DNA from: a virus
Length of the DNA: 29,763 nt
Virus record (IMG/VR): IMGVR_UViG_3300044819_000010
Coordinates: 1 to 29,763 of that record
Strand: one strand, 5' to 3'
A program made the position numbers and the translations under genes. Within the stretch, counting starts at the first letter, position 1; each line of letters opens with the position of its first letter. Positions 11,724 to 20,500 of the stretch are shown one piece after another. Below the pieces are notes generated by a model. It did no database searches, was not told the DNA's origin, and saw only the letters and a list, made by a program, of their open reading frames with translations.

Positions 11724-12521
11724 TCAGTGCTCCTCGTCGGTCGGGAGTGGGGTCGTGTAGCCGGGCGGGAAGCCGCCGGAGTCGATGACGCCGTAGGAGG
11801 AGAGGATCGAGCCGGGGACGACCGGGTAGACCTTCCACGGGATCCCGAGGATCTTGAACGCGTTCTTGACGTGCGTTTCCTCTTCCGGGTTGTGGATCCA
11901 GTGCTTCGTCATGAGGTCGGTGAGGAATGTGCCGGTGCGGGTGGGGTCTTTGATGACGAGCATTCGCTTCACCTTCGGTGTGATGGCGGGTTTGTTCGGC
12001 TTCGGGTGGGCGTAGGACTCGACCAGGGAGAGGAACTGGGCCCACGGGTAGTCCGGTCCGGGGTCGACGTGGTCTGTCTGGTGCCACGCCTCGGAGACGT
12101 CCTTGTGTCCGCAGATCCCTTTGCGGCCGGCGCGGAGGTCGGCGGCGTTGATCTTCCGGATGGGGATGCCGTACTTCAGACACTTTCCGGCGACCAGTTC
12201 GGCGGCGAGGTGGAGCATGGCCTGGTGGTTGGCGTCCTGCCACCGTGACCCGGGCCCGGCTTGCATGTCGCACTGCTCGACGTGGATGGCGCCCTTGTTC
12301 GGCGGGGCACCGTAGGCCACCACCGAGTCGGGGACGGCCTGGACAATCTCGCCGGGGTCGACGATGTACTGCGTCGACGCGTCACGGCTCGAGGTGGCGA
12401 ACATGTGGGCGACCGCCCGAGCCCCACCCTTCACGCAGGGGGAGACGGTGCCGTGCATGACGATCCGCGTGATGGGGAGGTTGTCGGCTGGGCCGTGCTG
12501 ACTCGCGGGGATGTACTTCAT
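11724..12521 (-). CDS. Endolysin, N-acetylmuramoyl-L-alanine amidase
   Basis: A 265-aa protein from ATG 12521. The Amidase_2/PGRP-type catalytic domain spans about residues 15-170. The first zinc ligand is H23 in 'IVMHGTVS'. 'AHMFATSSRDASTQYIVDPGEIVQAVPDSVVAYGA' is the central sheet. H139 in 'GHKDVSE' and D153 in 'HVDPGPDYPW' complete the zinc site. The domain cuts the bond between muramic acid and the stem peptide. Residues about 175-265 form a separate C-terminal region ('ITPKVKRMLVIKDPTRTGTFLTD...') that is probably the wall-binding part. No signal peptide is present, in line with holin-dependent release. Confidence 0.9.
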   Translation of the reverse strand: MKYIPASQHGPADNLPITRIVMHGTVSPCVKGGARAVAHMFATSSRDASTQYIVDPGEIVQAVPDSVVAYGAPPNKGAIHVEQCDMQAGPGSRWQDANHQAMLHLAAELVAGKCLKYGIPIRKINAADLRAGRKGICGHKDVSEAWHQTDHVDPGPDYPWAQFLSLVESYAHPKPNKPAITPKVKRMLVIKDPTRTGTFLTDLMTKHWIHNPEEETHVKNAFKILGIPWKVYPVVPGSILSSYGVIDSGGFPPGYTTPLPTDEEH

Positions 12522-12528
12522 GCGGCTC

Positions 12529-12990
12529 CTAGCAGGTGAACTTCGGTGACTGCACCGGAGGGTGGGTGGTCTCCGCGGACTCGTATGCCTGCGTGGCCTT
12601 CAACAGCTGCACGTAGGTCGCCTGGATCTGGGACTGGTCTTTGGTCGCGAGGGCTTCGACGAACGCGTCCAAGGCCCGGTTCTTGCTGTCGTTCAACGGC
12701 ACCAGGTAGGAGGTGCGGTCAGCGGACGCGGTGGCGTAGGCCCGGATACAGGAGGCTTGCCCGGTCGTGTATCGGATGGTCCAGGCGTTGCCGACCGCGA
12801 GGAGCGCGACGACGGCCAGGACGATGGAGAGGCGTGCGACCCTGCGGCGCATGACTGCGGCGAGGGTGTCGACCTTCTCGCCGAGGTCGTCGATCTTGTC
12901 GCTGAGTAGGTGCGCGGCCTGCACTGCGTCGTCTCGGCCGTTCGCGGCGTCTGCCCTGCCGCTTGCGGCCAGCGATGCTTCGTCAGGCAT
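12529..12990 (-). CDS. Single-pass membrane protein in lysis cassette
   Basis: ATG 12990 (MPDEASL) is chosen for its AGGGGGAAG ribosome site and 8-base overlap with the upstream gene; 153 aa. The cytoplasmic N-terminal half has a heptad-like stretch at about 22-48 ('AHLLSDKIDDLGEKVDTLAAVMRRR'). One membrane helix lies at about 52-70, and an exported domain of 80 residues has helical character and a terminal Cys. Topology and placement beside the amidase suggest a lysis accessory or membrane-linked structural protein. Confidence 0.65.
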   Translation of the reverse strand: MPDEASLAASGRADAANGRDDAVQAAHLLSDKIDDLGEKVDTLAAVMRRRVARLSIVLAVVALLAVGNAWTIRYTTGQASCIRAYATASADRTSYLVPLNDSKNRALDAFVEALATKDQSQIQATYVQLLKATQAYESAETTHPPVQSPKFTC

Positions 12991-13108
12991 TCGCGTCTTC
13001 CCCCTCATGGATGATCTGGTCGAGTCGGTCTGCTGCAACTCGCAAGTCGGTCAGGATGGCGTTGAGCGCGGCCATCACCGCGTCTTGGTCTTTCGCGTTC
13101 CCGCTCAC
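12983..13108 (-). CDS. 41-aa coiled-coil peptide
   Basis: GTG 13108 overlaps the upstream stop (GTGA) and the stop overlaps the next gene by 8 bases. The product is almost entirely one amphipathic helix ('VMAALNAILTDLRVAADRLDQIIHEGE'). It could pair with the coiled-coil segments of the two flanking membrane proteins. Coupling at both ends is the evidence for translation. Confidence 0.5.
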   Translation of the reverse strand: MSGNAKDQDAVMAALNAILTDLRVAADRLDQIIHEGEDANA

Positions 13109-13380
13109 CGCTGCGTCCTACGCAGGGCGACGGCGTCCTGAACGACCGGCGTGGCGTCACGGAGCGTGTCCGTAGCGCGGGTGAGGGCTGGGATGACCTG
13201 TTCGACCATCGCGTCCTGCAACGCCTTGTTCTGCTCCTGCGACTTCTCGAGCTCCACGCCACGCACGAGCTTCCCCGTGACGACCAGCCAGACCACCACT
13301 GAAGGGGTGACGAGAGAGGACACGATCGAAGCGACGGTGGTCGGGTCAAGGTTTGGGAGTTCCTCGGCGCCGGTGAACAC
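13105..13380 (-). CDS. Membrane protein with coiled-coil tail, possible second holin
   Basis: GTG 13380 with GGAGG 9 bases upstream is chosen; the frame extends to 13515 but that part would overlap the plus-strand gene. 91 aa: a short acidic N-terminus ('FTGAEELPNLDP'), one membrane helix at about 17-37 ('IVSSLVTPSVVVWLVVTGKLV') and a long charged coiled coil (about 41-91). One-helix proteins like this in actinophage lysis cassettes have been proposed as second holins. That role is an inference here. Confidence 0.6.
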   Translation of the reverse strand: MFTGAEELPNLDPTTVASIVSSLVTPSVVVWLVVTGKLVRGVELEKSQEQNKALQDAMVEQVIPALTRATDTLRDATPVVQDAVALRRTQR

Positions 13381-13426
13381 GTCACGCGACCTCCGAATAG
13401 TCGATGTATCAAGTGGGGTGCGGGCG

Positions 13427-13432
13427 TACTCT
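13427..13432 (+). promoter_or_regulatory. TANNNT -10 box of the moron gene
   Basis: TACTCT lies 7 bases upstream of ATG 13440, so the transcript would be essentially leaderless. No convincing -35 is present. The location in the 59-base gap between divergent genes supports an independent promoter. Confidence 0.45.
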
Positions 13433-13439
13433 TTGGGGC

Positions 13440-13850
13440 ATGAGCACACCGAGGCATGCGGGCCGAGTGATGGCCGGCGCTGGACTGTTGACTGCCGGCG
13501 CGTTGGCCGGGGCACTCTGGGTCACGCTTGGCGCTGGCCCGTCAAGCACGCCTCCGGCGCCGACGGTGCAGATCCAGCAGGCCGCCGCAACCGCTACCCC
13601 GACCACCACTGTCACCAAGACCGTCACGGTCAAGCCGAAAGCTGCCGCCGTGAAACCGACCGCGTCCAAGAAGGCCGCAGTCGTGAAGACCCAAGCGAAG
13701 GTGAACTCAGTGACTGCTCAGGACCAGCCCGCCGACCCGCCGGCCACCGCGGAACCGTTGAACGGTGGCACCGATCAACTTCCGACCAACGCTCCGACAT
13801 TGGGGCCGCGCCCGGGCAGTACGCCGGACCCCGACTCCACCGACTCGTAG
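13440..13850 (+). CDS. Secreted/anchored low-complexity protein (moron)
   Basis: A 136-aa protein from ATG 13440. The N-terminus has a basic start ('STPRHAGR') and a hydrophobic stretch at about 11-31 ('VMAGAGLLTAGALAGALWVTLGAG'), a signal peptide or anchor. The remaining 100 residues are disordered and Ala/Pro/Thr/Lys-rich, basic in the middle ('VKPKAAAVKPTASKKAAVVK') and acidic at the end ('PDPDSTDS'). It is the only plus-strand gene within the late block, sitting between lysis and tail genes with its own -10 box. This suggests expression from the prophage. Function unknown; a superinfection or envelope role is possible. Confidence 0.6.
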   Translation: MSTPRHAGRVMAGAGLLTAGALAGALWVTLGAGPSSTPPAPTVQIQQAAATATPTTTVTKTVTVKPKAAAVKPTASKKAAVVKTQAKVNSVTAQDQPADPPATAEPLNGGTDQLPTNAPTLGPRPGSTPDPDSTDS

Positions 13851-13853
13851 CAA

Positions 13854-14570
13854 CTACGGGCCGGTGGAGTTAATCCACGTCGACCAGTAGGGGATGGCGC
13901 GGCAGTTCCCAGCGCCTGCAGTTACGCGGGTTTGCAGTGAGACGATCACTGCCGTAGTCGAGGCGACGCCGTGGTTCACGGGTCCAAAGATCGCGTCCTG
14001 AGCGGACGTGCCGATTGAAACGGTTGACCCTACCTGGGAGCCGTTCACCAGGAGGCGGGCTTCTCCGGCGGTCGCGCCGGAGTCACAGATTGCGCGGCAT
14101 GCCATGTAGATCCGCTGGCTGCTGGTTTCGGACGCGCCTTGCGCGATCGTGACGAATGACCCGGTGGTGTTGAACGGCCACAGGGAGATGGTCATTGGGG
14201 CCATGGTGATAGGGATCCAGGGCCACCAGAGGCCCGATCCGTCGCCGTTTGGGTCTGTGACGAGGCATTCGTTGCCGGTGCTGTCGAGGATAGCTAGGCC
14301 TGGGTTGCCGACGCCGAGGATGCCGAAGTCGAACATGACGACGCCAGCTGCGGATGAGAGGGAGAAGCCGCGGTTCCCGAAACTGTCGTGTCCGAGCTGC
14401 CCGACGACGTTCCCCGAGTTGTCGAGGACTGTCAGTTGTCCGCCTGCGCTGATGACTGCGTTGCGGATCGCGGGGGCAGTCCGGATGGCGTTGAGTTGTC
14501 GTTGGTGGCTGTCGAACTTCTTCACGACAGCCTGAACGCCTGGGTGCTTGTACCGGTATGGGCCGCTCAC
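13854..14570 (-). CDS. Minor tail protein
   Basis: A 238-aa protein starting at GTG 14570, overlapping the upstream stop (GTGA). It has a short helical N-terminus ('GVQAVVKKFDSHQRQLNAIRTAPAIRNAVI'), then repeated strands typical of tail-tip or fibre-base proteins ('GGQLTVLDNSGNVVGQLGHDSFGNRGFSLSS'). The C-terminal beta domain (about 120-238) looks like a jelly-roll. The stop is 3 bases from the convergent moron's stop. Probably part of the baseplate or a short fibre. Confidence 0.7.
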   Translation of the reverse strand: MSGPYRYKHPGVQAVVKKFDSHQRQLNAIRTAPAIRNAVISAGGQLTVLDNSGNVVGQLGHDSFGNRGFSLSSAAGVVMFDFGILGVGNPGLAILDSTGNECLVTDPNGDGSGLWWPWIPITMAPMTISLWPFNTTGSFVTIAQGASETSSQRIYMACRAICDSGATAGEARLLVNGSQVGSTVSIGTSAQDAIFGPVNHGVASTTAVIVSLQTRVTAGAGNCRAIPYWSTWINSTGP

Positions 14571-15703
14571 TGGGGGACCGTTGCGAGTTGGATGGTGACG
14601 AGGTTCGAGTCGTCCCCGGACTTCCCGGTGATGCGGGTCCGGTAGGCAACCCCGGCTGGGAAGTAACGGTGTCCGACTGGGATGTAGATGCGCACGTAGT
14701 CACCAACGTTGTATTGGGAGACGTTCGGGTCGCCGTCTCGGTCGACTTTCGGGGTGAGGGTGAGCGCGGGGCGGTTGGAGAACTGCAGCGAGCCGGCCGC
14801 GTAGCCGTTGGCTGTTGCCATGTCGGGGGCGTCTTCGTGGCCGGTGATCTCGGCTTCGAGGAGGGGGTAGCCCTGGGCTTGGAGGGTGGTTTGGAGTTGG
14901 TGGCCGACGATGGTGCCTTCGGCGGTCCCGTTTCCCTTGACCCAGGCTTCGTCGGCGAGGGCTGACCCGTCAGTGTGGACGCTGATGGTGGAGACGAGGC
15001 CGTCGGGGACGGTGGCGTCGAAGATCCAGTCAGCGCCGACCTGTGACAGGTAGGGGTTTTCGTTGGTGCCGACGAGCATCACCCACTGCAGGTACCGCGG
15101 GTCCGTGGCGCGTTGGGGGCGGAATGTGACTTCCGGGCCGTTCTGGATTTGGGTGATGGCTCGGAGCATGTCCCCGACCCAGTCGAGCTCGTATCCAGGG
15201 TAGGTGCCGGTGAACGTCCCTGCCTCGTCGGCGGGGAGGACGATGGGGACGTTGCCGCCTGTGTGGGTTTGTGCCTGCGAGACAAGCCTTTTCGCGATCG
15301 TCCCCAACGACCCATTCGTGACGCTAGTGGTGACTGTTGCCGGGTTGTCTGTGGGCGCGAGGACTGGCATCACCTTGCGGTGGTCGAAGTAGCCCCACAT
15401 GCCGGTCCCGGCGACCGTCAACTGTCCGGTGTCGTCGTCGTAGTCGTGTGTCCACGCTGGGCCGCCGGCGAGGAACGTCTCGTTGCCGGACGCGTCCTGG
15501 TAGGCGACTGCTGCGAAGTTCTTCCCGGGCGACGTGTTCGACACGGGTTCCATCGCGTCAATCACGGAGTCGCCGAGCTGGACGACGATCTGCCACGTGT
15601 CGGCGTCGTCCATGACCGCGGACCAGGTCGAGGAGACGACGGGCAGGCGGGCGTAGATCCGGCCTGTGAGGAGATCCCCGGTGTAGACGTTGTATCCGGT
15701 CAC
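14567..15703 (-). CDS. Baseplate/tail-tip protein (Gp37-like minor tail protein)
   Basis: A 378-aa protein from GTG 15703. The opening 'YNVYTGDLLTGRIYARLPVVSSTWSAVMDDADTW' and the closing 'YNVGDYVRIYIPVGHRYFPAGVAYRTRITGKSGDDSNLVTIQLATVP' match the layout of actinophage tail-associated hub proteins of the ReqiPepy6 Gp37 type. These carry a hub-like core and an OB-fold-like end. It lies two genes downstream of the distal tail protein, where the hub gene is expected. No peptidase or lysozyme motif is seen. Confidence 0.75.
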   Translation of the reverse strand: MTGYNVYTGDLLTGRIYARLPVVSSTWSAVMDDADTWQIVVQLGDSVIDAMEPVSNTSPGKNFAAVAYQDASGNETFLAGGPAWTHDYDDDTGQLTVAGTGMWGYFDHRKVMPVLAPTDNPATVTTSVTNGSLGTIAKRLVSQAQTHTGGNVPIVLPADEAGTFTGTYPGYELDWVGDMLRAITQIQNGPEVTFRPQRATDPRYLQWVMLVGTNENPYLSQVGADWIFDATVPDGLVSTISVHTDGSALADEAWVKGNGTAEGTIVGHQLQTTLQAQGYPLLEAEITGHEDAPDMATANGYAAGSLQFSNRPALTLTPKVDRDGDPNVSQYNVGDYVRIYIPVGHRYFPAGVAYRTRITGKSGDDSNLVTIQLATVPQ

Positions 15704-15706
15704 CGG

Positions 15707-16879
15707 TTAGGCGTCGTCGTCGCGGACGATCGTCAACCAGGCCGCGCCCTGCGTCGTGGACCCGACGGACAGTGAGCCGCCAGAAGACTGTCGGGCGCCG
15801 ATGCAGATGGTGGCTCCGTCGGCTAGGACGATTTCCCAGTCTGCGTCGAGGGTCAGTGCGGCGGAGGCGCTGTTCGCCAGTTCGACGAAGCGGATCTGCG
15901 TGCCAGCGGTGATGACTAGTGAGCCGTTGATCGTCGGGGCGGTCCACAGTTGCAGTGCGATGACGCCGGTGCCGGATGTGCCGAACAGGGTGCCGGCCGC
16001 GATCCGGTAGAGGCCGCCCTTGGTGACGGTGATGAGACCGTTGGAGGCGACGGTGATGCCGGAGGTGTTCCCGTCGTCGCCGGATGTGTCGGCGGTCCAT
16101 CCGCCGAGCGCACCGTTGGTCGCGGTCGACAGGGATGCGAAAGCCAACGCGGTGTTGACCATGATGCGGCGGGGTTTGTGCCCCAACGCGAGGGCCGGTT
16201 CAGGTGAGCTCTCCTGCCGCCACGCCGACCCGCTGTAGCGGAGTTCGGCGTCGGTGTCGAGGCGGTAGCACTGCATCCCCAGGTACGGGGTGAGCGCGGC
16301 CTGCTCCGTACTGTTCCGGACCGGGATCGGCGACCCGTGGGTCGTCGTCCACGGGTGGACCTGTGTGAACGTCAACGCGTTCGTGTTCGTCGCCCCGGCA
16401 GGCATGATGGCCTGCGCCAATGCCATCGCACCGGTCGGGATGGTGGGGACGGTGGGTGACGCGGCTGCGGTGCCTTGGGTTACGCCGATCTGGAAGATGT
16501 TGTCCGAGTCGGAGCCGCCGTCTGCGGCGACGGCGTGGTGTCGTGCCCAGATGACGTCGATGCGGGAGTTCGACCCGGGCGCGGCAGTGGTGGAGACCTT
16601 CAGCAGGCCGTCGTTGACGGCCATGACGACACCCGAAGCGGCAGTGCCGAGGAGGTACAGCATCATCTGGCAGGCCCGCACGCTGTAGGTCATGGGGCCG
16701 GTGTCGGTGTTCCCGGAGACGACGTTGCCTTGGCCGTCGTAGAAGACGCCGTTGCGGACGCCGATGCCGGAGGTTCCGTCGTCGACGCCGATGCCGCCCT
16801 GCGCGAGTCGGGCGTTGAGGGCGGACGTGCCGTTGGAGGAGCCGTCGAGGTTGACCCATGTCCCGCGTTGAGCTGTCAC
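15707..16879 (-). CDS. Minor tail protein with C1q/TNF-like jelly-roll, receptor-binding candidate
   Basis: A 390-aa protein starting at GTG 16879, eight bases after the Dit gene's stop. The N-terminal two-thirds is a baseplate-type region ('VYSVRACQMMLYLLGTAASGVV...' pattern and a conserved 'RIDVIWARH'). The last 120 residues resemble a C1q/TNF-like jelly-roll head: 'GLYRIAAGTLFGTSGTGVIALQLW', then 'IRFVELANSASAALTLDADWEI', and the closing 'GSLSVGSTTQGAAWLTIVRDD'. Such trimeric heads bind host saccharides in many siphophages. Together with the GDPD fibre this suggests two separate host-contact proteins. Confidence 0.72.
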   Translation of the reverse strand: MTAQRGTWVNLDGSSNGTSALNARLAQGGIGVDDGTSGIGVRNGVFYDGQGNVVSGNTDTGPMTYSVRACQMMLYLLGTAASGVVMAVNDGLLKVSTTAAPGSNSRIDVIWARHHAVAADGGSDSDNIFQIGVTQGTAAASPTVPTIPTGAMALAQAIMPAGATNTNALTFTQVHPWTTTHGSPIPVRNSTEQAALTPYLGMQCYRLDTDAELRYSGSAWRQESSPEPALALGHKPRRIMVNTALAFASLSTATNGALGGWTADTSGDDGNTSGITVASNGLITVTKGGLYRIAAGTLFGTSGTGVIALQLWTAPTINGSLVITAGTQIRFVELANSASAALTLDADWEIVLADGATICIGARQSSGGSLSVGSTTQGAAWLTIVRDDDA

Positions 16880-16886
16880 GAGTCTC

Positions 16887-17750
16887 CTACCAGTAGGCCG
16901 GTCGCGTGGACGCGGTCAGGGTTGCGGTCGCTGAGGTTCCGGTGAGACCGGTGAACGAGATGGTTCGTGTGGTGCCGGCCGGGATTTGGAACCACTGCGC
17001 GGTGGTGAGGGAGCCGCGGCGGTTCGCGGTGCCGTTCAAGATCACTGACCCTGCGCCGGTGTCGAAGACGACGGAGGAGCCGGCGGGGAGGTCGTCGGCG
17101 TAGGACAGGACTGACCCGGTGACGGCTTCGAGGATCTGGAACCCGCCAGTCAACGCCGTGCCACCTGCTGCGACGGTGATGAGCAGCGGCGTATCCGCGG
17201 TGCCGCCGTTCGTCAGGGACGCGGACGGGGGGAGGGTGACGGTGCCCCAGGTGAAGACGCCGTTGACGACGGGGAAGGGGATGCCGCCAGAGGTGACACC
17301 GGCCATGTTCAGCGGGCCGACGGTCTGCGTTGGCCCGTACTTCTTCGGGTCGACGGCGATGAACGAGACCTGGAAGTTGAACGCGGCGTCGCCGAGCCAC
17401 TGATAGACCGGCTCAACGCCGATCCGCACAGTCGCAGAGATGTTGTCGACCATGAACGTCCCGGCCGAACCGTCACCCAGCAGCCCCGACAGGACTTGGG
17501 ATTGGGCGACCGCGTCGTTGTACGACGACCCGGAGTAGGTGCCGGACAGTGTGACTGTGCGGACGTCCCGCCACACCTTCGCGTCGAACGAGCCGTGGGC
17601 GAACGTCCTAGGCGTGAACGCCGCCCGAACCGCCGGCCCGTCGAACCAGCCTTGAAGGTTCGTGACCACCCAACCCGTGTAGGTGTCGTCGACGACACCG
17701 AACGTCATCCCGCCGACAGTGATGACCGACGGGGACGTTTGGAAGGTCAC
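16887..17750 (-). CDS. Distal tail protein (Dit)
   Basis: A 287-aa protein; GTG 17750 overlaps the tape-measure stop (GTGA). The siphovirus tail-component pattern is clear: 'VITVGGMTFG', 'WWVTNLQGWFDG' type loop, 'FAHGSFDAKVWRDVRTVTLSGTYSG' and 'VGVEPVYQWLGDAAFNFQVSFIAVDPKKY'. A C-terminal beta-sandwich (about 150-287) follows. Dit forms the hexameric hub joining tail tube to baseplate. Directly after the tape measure is its canonical location. Confidence 0.88.
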   Translation of the reverse strand: MTFQTSPSVITVGGMTFGVVDDTYTGWVVTNLQGWFDGPAVRAAFTPRTFAHGSFDAKVWRDVRTVTLSGTYSGSSYNDAVAQSQVLSGLLGDGSAGTFMVDNISATVRIGVEPVYQWLGDAAFNFQVSFIAVDPKKYGPTQTVGPLNMAGVTSGGIPFPVVNGVFTWGTVTLPPSASLTNGGTADTPLLITVAAGGTALTGGFQILEAVTGSVLSYADDLPAGSSVVFDTGAGSVILNGTANRRGSLTTAQWFQIPAGTTRTISFTGLTGTSATATLTASTRPAYW

Positions 17751-20500
17751 TTCGACAACGCCATGGCGAGCTGCCCGGCCGCGATCTGGCCGACCGCCGT
17801 CTCAGACATCCCGGGCTGCGTCGTGATGTTCTGCGTCACCTGCACCGCGGCCGTACCCGCAGCGGTGCCCTTCGGCCCGTACAGCGCATTGGTTCCACCG
17901 GCCGCGAGATTCACCAGTGCGGTCTGTTGGTTGGCGGAGGTTTGGAGGGTCTGCTGAAGCGACTTCGCCTTGGACTGGGACGCGACGGCCTGCGCGGCCA
18001 GCGCTGGGGCGTTGCTGTCGCCGTTCTGGTAGTCCTCGAGGAGCTGTTCTGCGAGGTACCCGTCACCCTTGGCCCGCAACTTCAGCAGGTTGGAGATGAA
18101 CGCGCCGGTGGTCTTCGTATCCGACGTTGCGGCGTTGGAGAACCGGGTCAGGACGGGCTGCCGGCTAGCGGCGTAGGACTTCTCAGCCGCAGCCAGGTTC
18201 CTCGTCGCCGTCGCTGCGCGCTGCCGGTCAGCTGCCACGCGGGCCTCGTCGGCGTGGACCCGTGCCGGGTCGGGGTGTTTCGCGTTCTGCGCCTTCCGCA
18301 GCGTCGCCTCAGCCCCAGCCAGAGCCGCTGTCGCGTTGGCGAGGGACTGCCGCGCACTGGTGACGTTGGCCTTCGTGGAGAACGTCGTGCCCGAGAAGAG
18401 GCTGGAGATCCCGGACAGGTCGGCGTCCCCGACGATCCCACCGGACGCGTACCCGACCAGACCGCCGCGAGCGTAGGCCGGCGTCGCAGAGTTGATCTTG
18501 TGCAGCAACGCCAGGTTCGCCGCCGTGGCGCGGGCGTTGACAACGAACTCGCCGTTGGACACCATCGCCGGGATCGAGTCAGACGTGCCAGTACCGGGCC
18601 CGGAGATATGACCTCCGCGAGCCGGCGTGACCCTTCCCCCAGGCGTCGTAGGGCTCAGATGGAGGGATGCCTTCAAGTCAGCGATCTGGGAGAGATCACC
18701 CTTGACCCCGGTCAAGACGACCTTGGTGGAGACGACTGGCTTGATGCCGAGAAGTGCCAGCGCGTAGTCGTGCGCCTTGGTCTTGGCGATGCCGAATTTC
18801 TCGGCGATGTGCTCGAGTTGGGTGATCGCAGTGTCTTGGTCGGCCTTGATCTTCGGTGCCTTCGCACCGTCAGCGGCTTCGGCGTCAATCTTCGACCGCA
18901 GTGCGGACGCGACATTCAGTAGCGCGGTGCGGTTGTCGCGGCCCTTTTGCGTGTTCAGGTCGAGCGTCTCGCCGTTGGTCTTCAGCGCCTTGTTGGCGTC
19001 TGAGAGGGACTGGTGGACGTTGATGTTCGCCCCGTACAAGCCCTGCGCAGCGGTGGCGGCCTTGTCGGTGCTGGTGATGAGCGCCTTCATGGCGGTCGTC
19101 TCACCGGTGACTGCGTCCTTCGTGCCGTCGGCGGTCAGGCCGGCGGCGAGGTTCGCGGCCTGTTGGGCTTTCAGTGCCTTCGTCGCCAGGTCGACGTCCT
19201 TCGACAGCGACGCGTACTGGTGCTGCTGAACGGACGTGTTCGACTGCGGTCCGCGGATCTGCGGGTTCGACGACGGTGCGGCTGCGATCTGAGCACGGAG
19301 TGCGGCGAGTTGCTGCTGCGCTGCAGCCAATGCCCCGGGCGACTGGAGCGCGTTGACCCGGTTCTGTTGGTCCGTGCGGTTGTTGGCGCCGATGTCCTGG
19401 GAGACGATGTACCCGCCAGCCAGCGCTGCCGTGATGGCGGCAGCCGGGCCGCCGGCTGCGCCGATGCTGGCGAACTTTCCGACCTTCCCTCCACCGCTGG
19501 CGGCGGCTTCGGATGCGGCGAGTGCGTCGAGCTTCACGCTGGTGGCGCCGGAGACGATGCCGAGGGTCCGCAACGCGGCGGTGAACGCAGTCGTGGCTGT
19601 GGTGGCGAGCTGGACGGTCTTGTAGGCAGCGAAGGCGAGGAACAGGTCTTCGATGACCTGTACGGGGATCGCGCTGATGGCGTCAGAGATGCCCTTGATG
19701 GCACCGAGGACCGTTCCGCCGAGCGGGAGGAGTGCCTGGACGAGGTGCGCGCCGGCCGAGGCGAGGCTGCCGAGGGTGTGTTCGACCTGCGGGAGTGTCT
19801 GCGCGAGATAGGCAGCGAACTTCACGCCGCCTGGGCCGGTAGCCCAGTCGCGGAAGTCGACGGCGAGGGAGTGGATCCCACCGGAGATGTTGTTGATGGT
19901 GGGGTCGAGGTCCCGCATCAACCCGAGCACACCTGCGGTGACGGGGGTCAGGTCTGATCCGAGGGATTTGGCGAGCAGTCCGACTTCGGTGCGGAGTTGC
20001 GGCACTGCGCGGTCGGCAACGGTCGCTGCGTCGGTGAAGCCGTGCAGGATGCCCTTCGCGGCTACCTGCTCGAGCGACGCCAGGTCGCCCTTCAGCGTGC
20101 CGACAACGCCGGTGTAGGCGAGTCCGGTCTGCGTGCCTTCCTTCATGGCGGCCTTGATGCCCTGGAACGCCAACAACCCAGTCGCACCGAGCGCACCCAA
20201 CGCTGCAGTACCCGCAACCGCCACTCCGGCCAGCGGAGCGACCGCCGGCGCCAACCCGACCAGCGTGGTTAGGAGCGCGTGAGAGTTCTTCTCCGTATTC
20301 GCGATCGACCCGTGGTCGTCGACCTTGACGTTGACGGTCCGGTCACGCGTCGCCGCGTCGAGTTCGCCCTTGAGCTTCTTGTCGTCGAGGTCGGCCCGGA
20401 CCTGGACGGAGGTGTTGCGGAGCTCGGCCTTGAGCTTCTCGGAGAAGCCCCTTGTGGAGGGGACGACGTCAACGGAGACCGAACCGACGGAGATGCCCAC
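17747..20500 (-). CDS. Tail tape measure protein
   Basis: A 917-aa protein from GTG 20500, abutting the chaperone stop. It is Ala-rich and largely helical. A hydrophobic region lies at about 74-115 ('LTTLVGLAPAVAPLAGVAVAGTAALGALGATGLLAFQGI'), and long coiled coils lie between 380 and 560 and again near 690-760. A Gly-rich 'GGHISGPGTGTSDSIPAMVSNGEFVVNA' segment is common near the C-terminal part of these proteins. By the usual rule of about 0.15 nm per residue the tail would be near 140 nm. No lysozyme or peptidase motif is seen. Confidence 0.93.
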   Translation of the reverse strand: MGISVGSVSVDVVPSTRGFSEKLKAELRNTSVQVRADLDDKKLKGELDAATRDRTVNVKVDDHGSIANTEKNSHALLTTLVGLAPAVAPLAGVAVAGTAALGALGATGLLAFQGIKAAMKEGTQTGLAYTGVVGTLKGDLASLEQVAAKGILHGFTDAATVADRAVPQLRTEVGLLAKSLGSDLTPVTAGVLGLMRDLDPTINNISGGIHSLAVDFRDWATGPGGVKFAAYLAQTLPQVEHTLGSLASAGAHLVQALLPLGGTVLGAIKGISDAISAIPVQVIEDLFLAFAAYKTVQLATTATTAFTAALRTLGIVSGATSVKLDALAASEAAASGGGKVGKFASIGAAGGPAAAITAALAGGYIVSQDIGANNRTDQQNRVNALQSPGALAAAQQQLAALRAQIAAAPSSNPQIRGPQSNTSVQQHQYASLSKDVDLATKALKAQQAANLAAGLTADGTKDAVTGETTAMKALITSTDKAATAAQGLYGANINVHQSLSDANKALKTNGETLDLNTQKGRDNRTALLNVASALRSKIDAEAADGAKAPKIKADQDTAITQLEHIAEKFGIAKTKAHDYALALLGIKPVVSTKVVLTGVKGDLSQIADLKASLHLSPTTPGGRVTPARGGHISGPGTGTSDSIPAMVSNGEFVVNARATAANLALLHKINSATPAYARGGLVGYASGGIVGDADLSGISSLFSGTTFSTKANVTSARQSLANATAALAGAEATLRKAQNAKHPDPARVHADEARVAADRQRAATATRNLAAAEKSYAASRQPVLTRFSNAATSDTKTTGAFISNLLKLRAKGDGYLAEQLLEDYQNGDSNAPALAAQAVASQSKAKSLQQTLQTSANQQTALVNLAAGGTNALYGPKGTAAGTAAVQVTQNITTQPGMSETAVGQIAAGQLAMALSK

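Noticed and set aside
10978-12273. 431-aa minus-strand ORF
   Set aside because: Its N-terminal 340 codons are out of frame with the holin and amidase; only the last 91 codons form a plausible gene.
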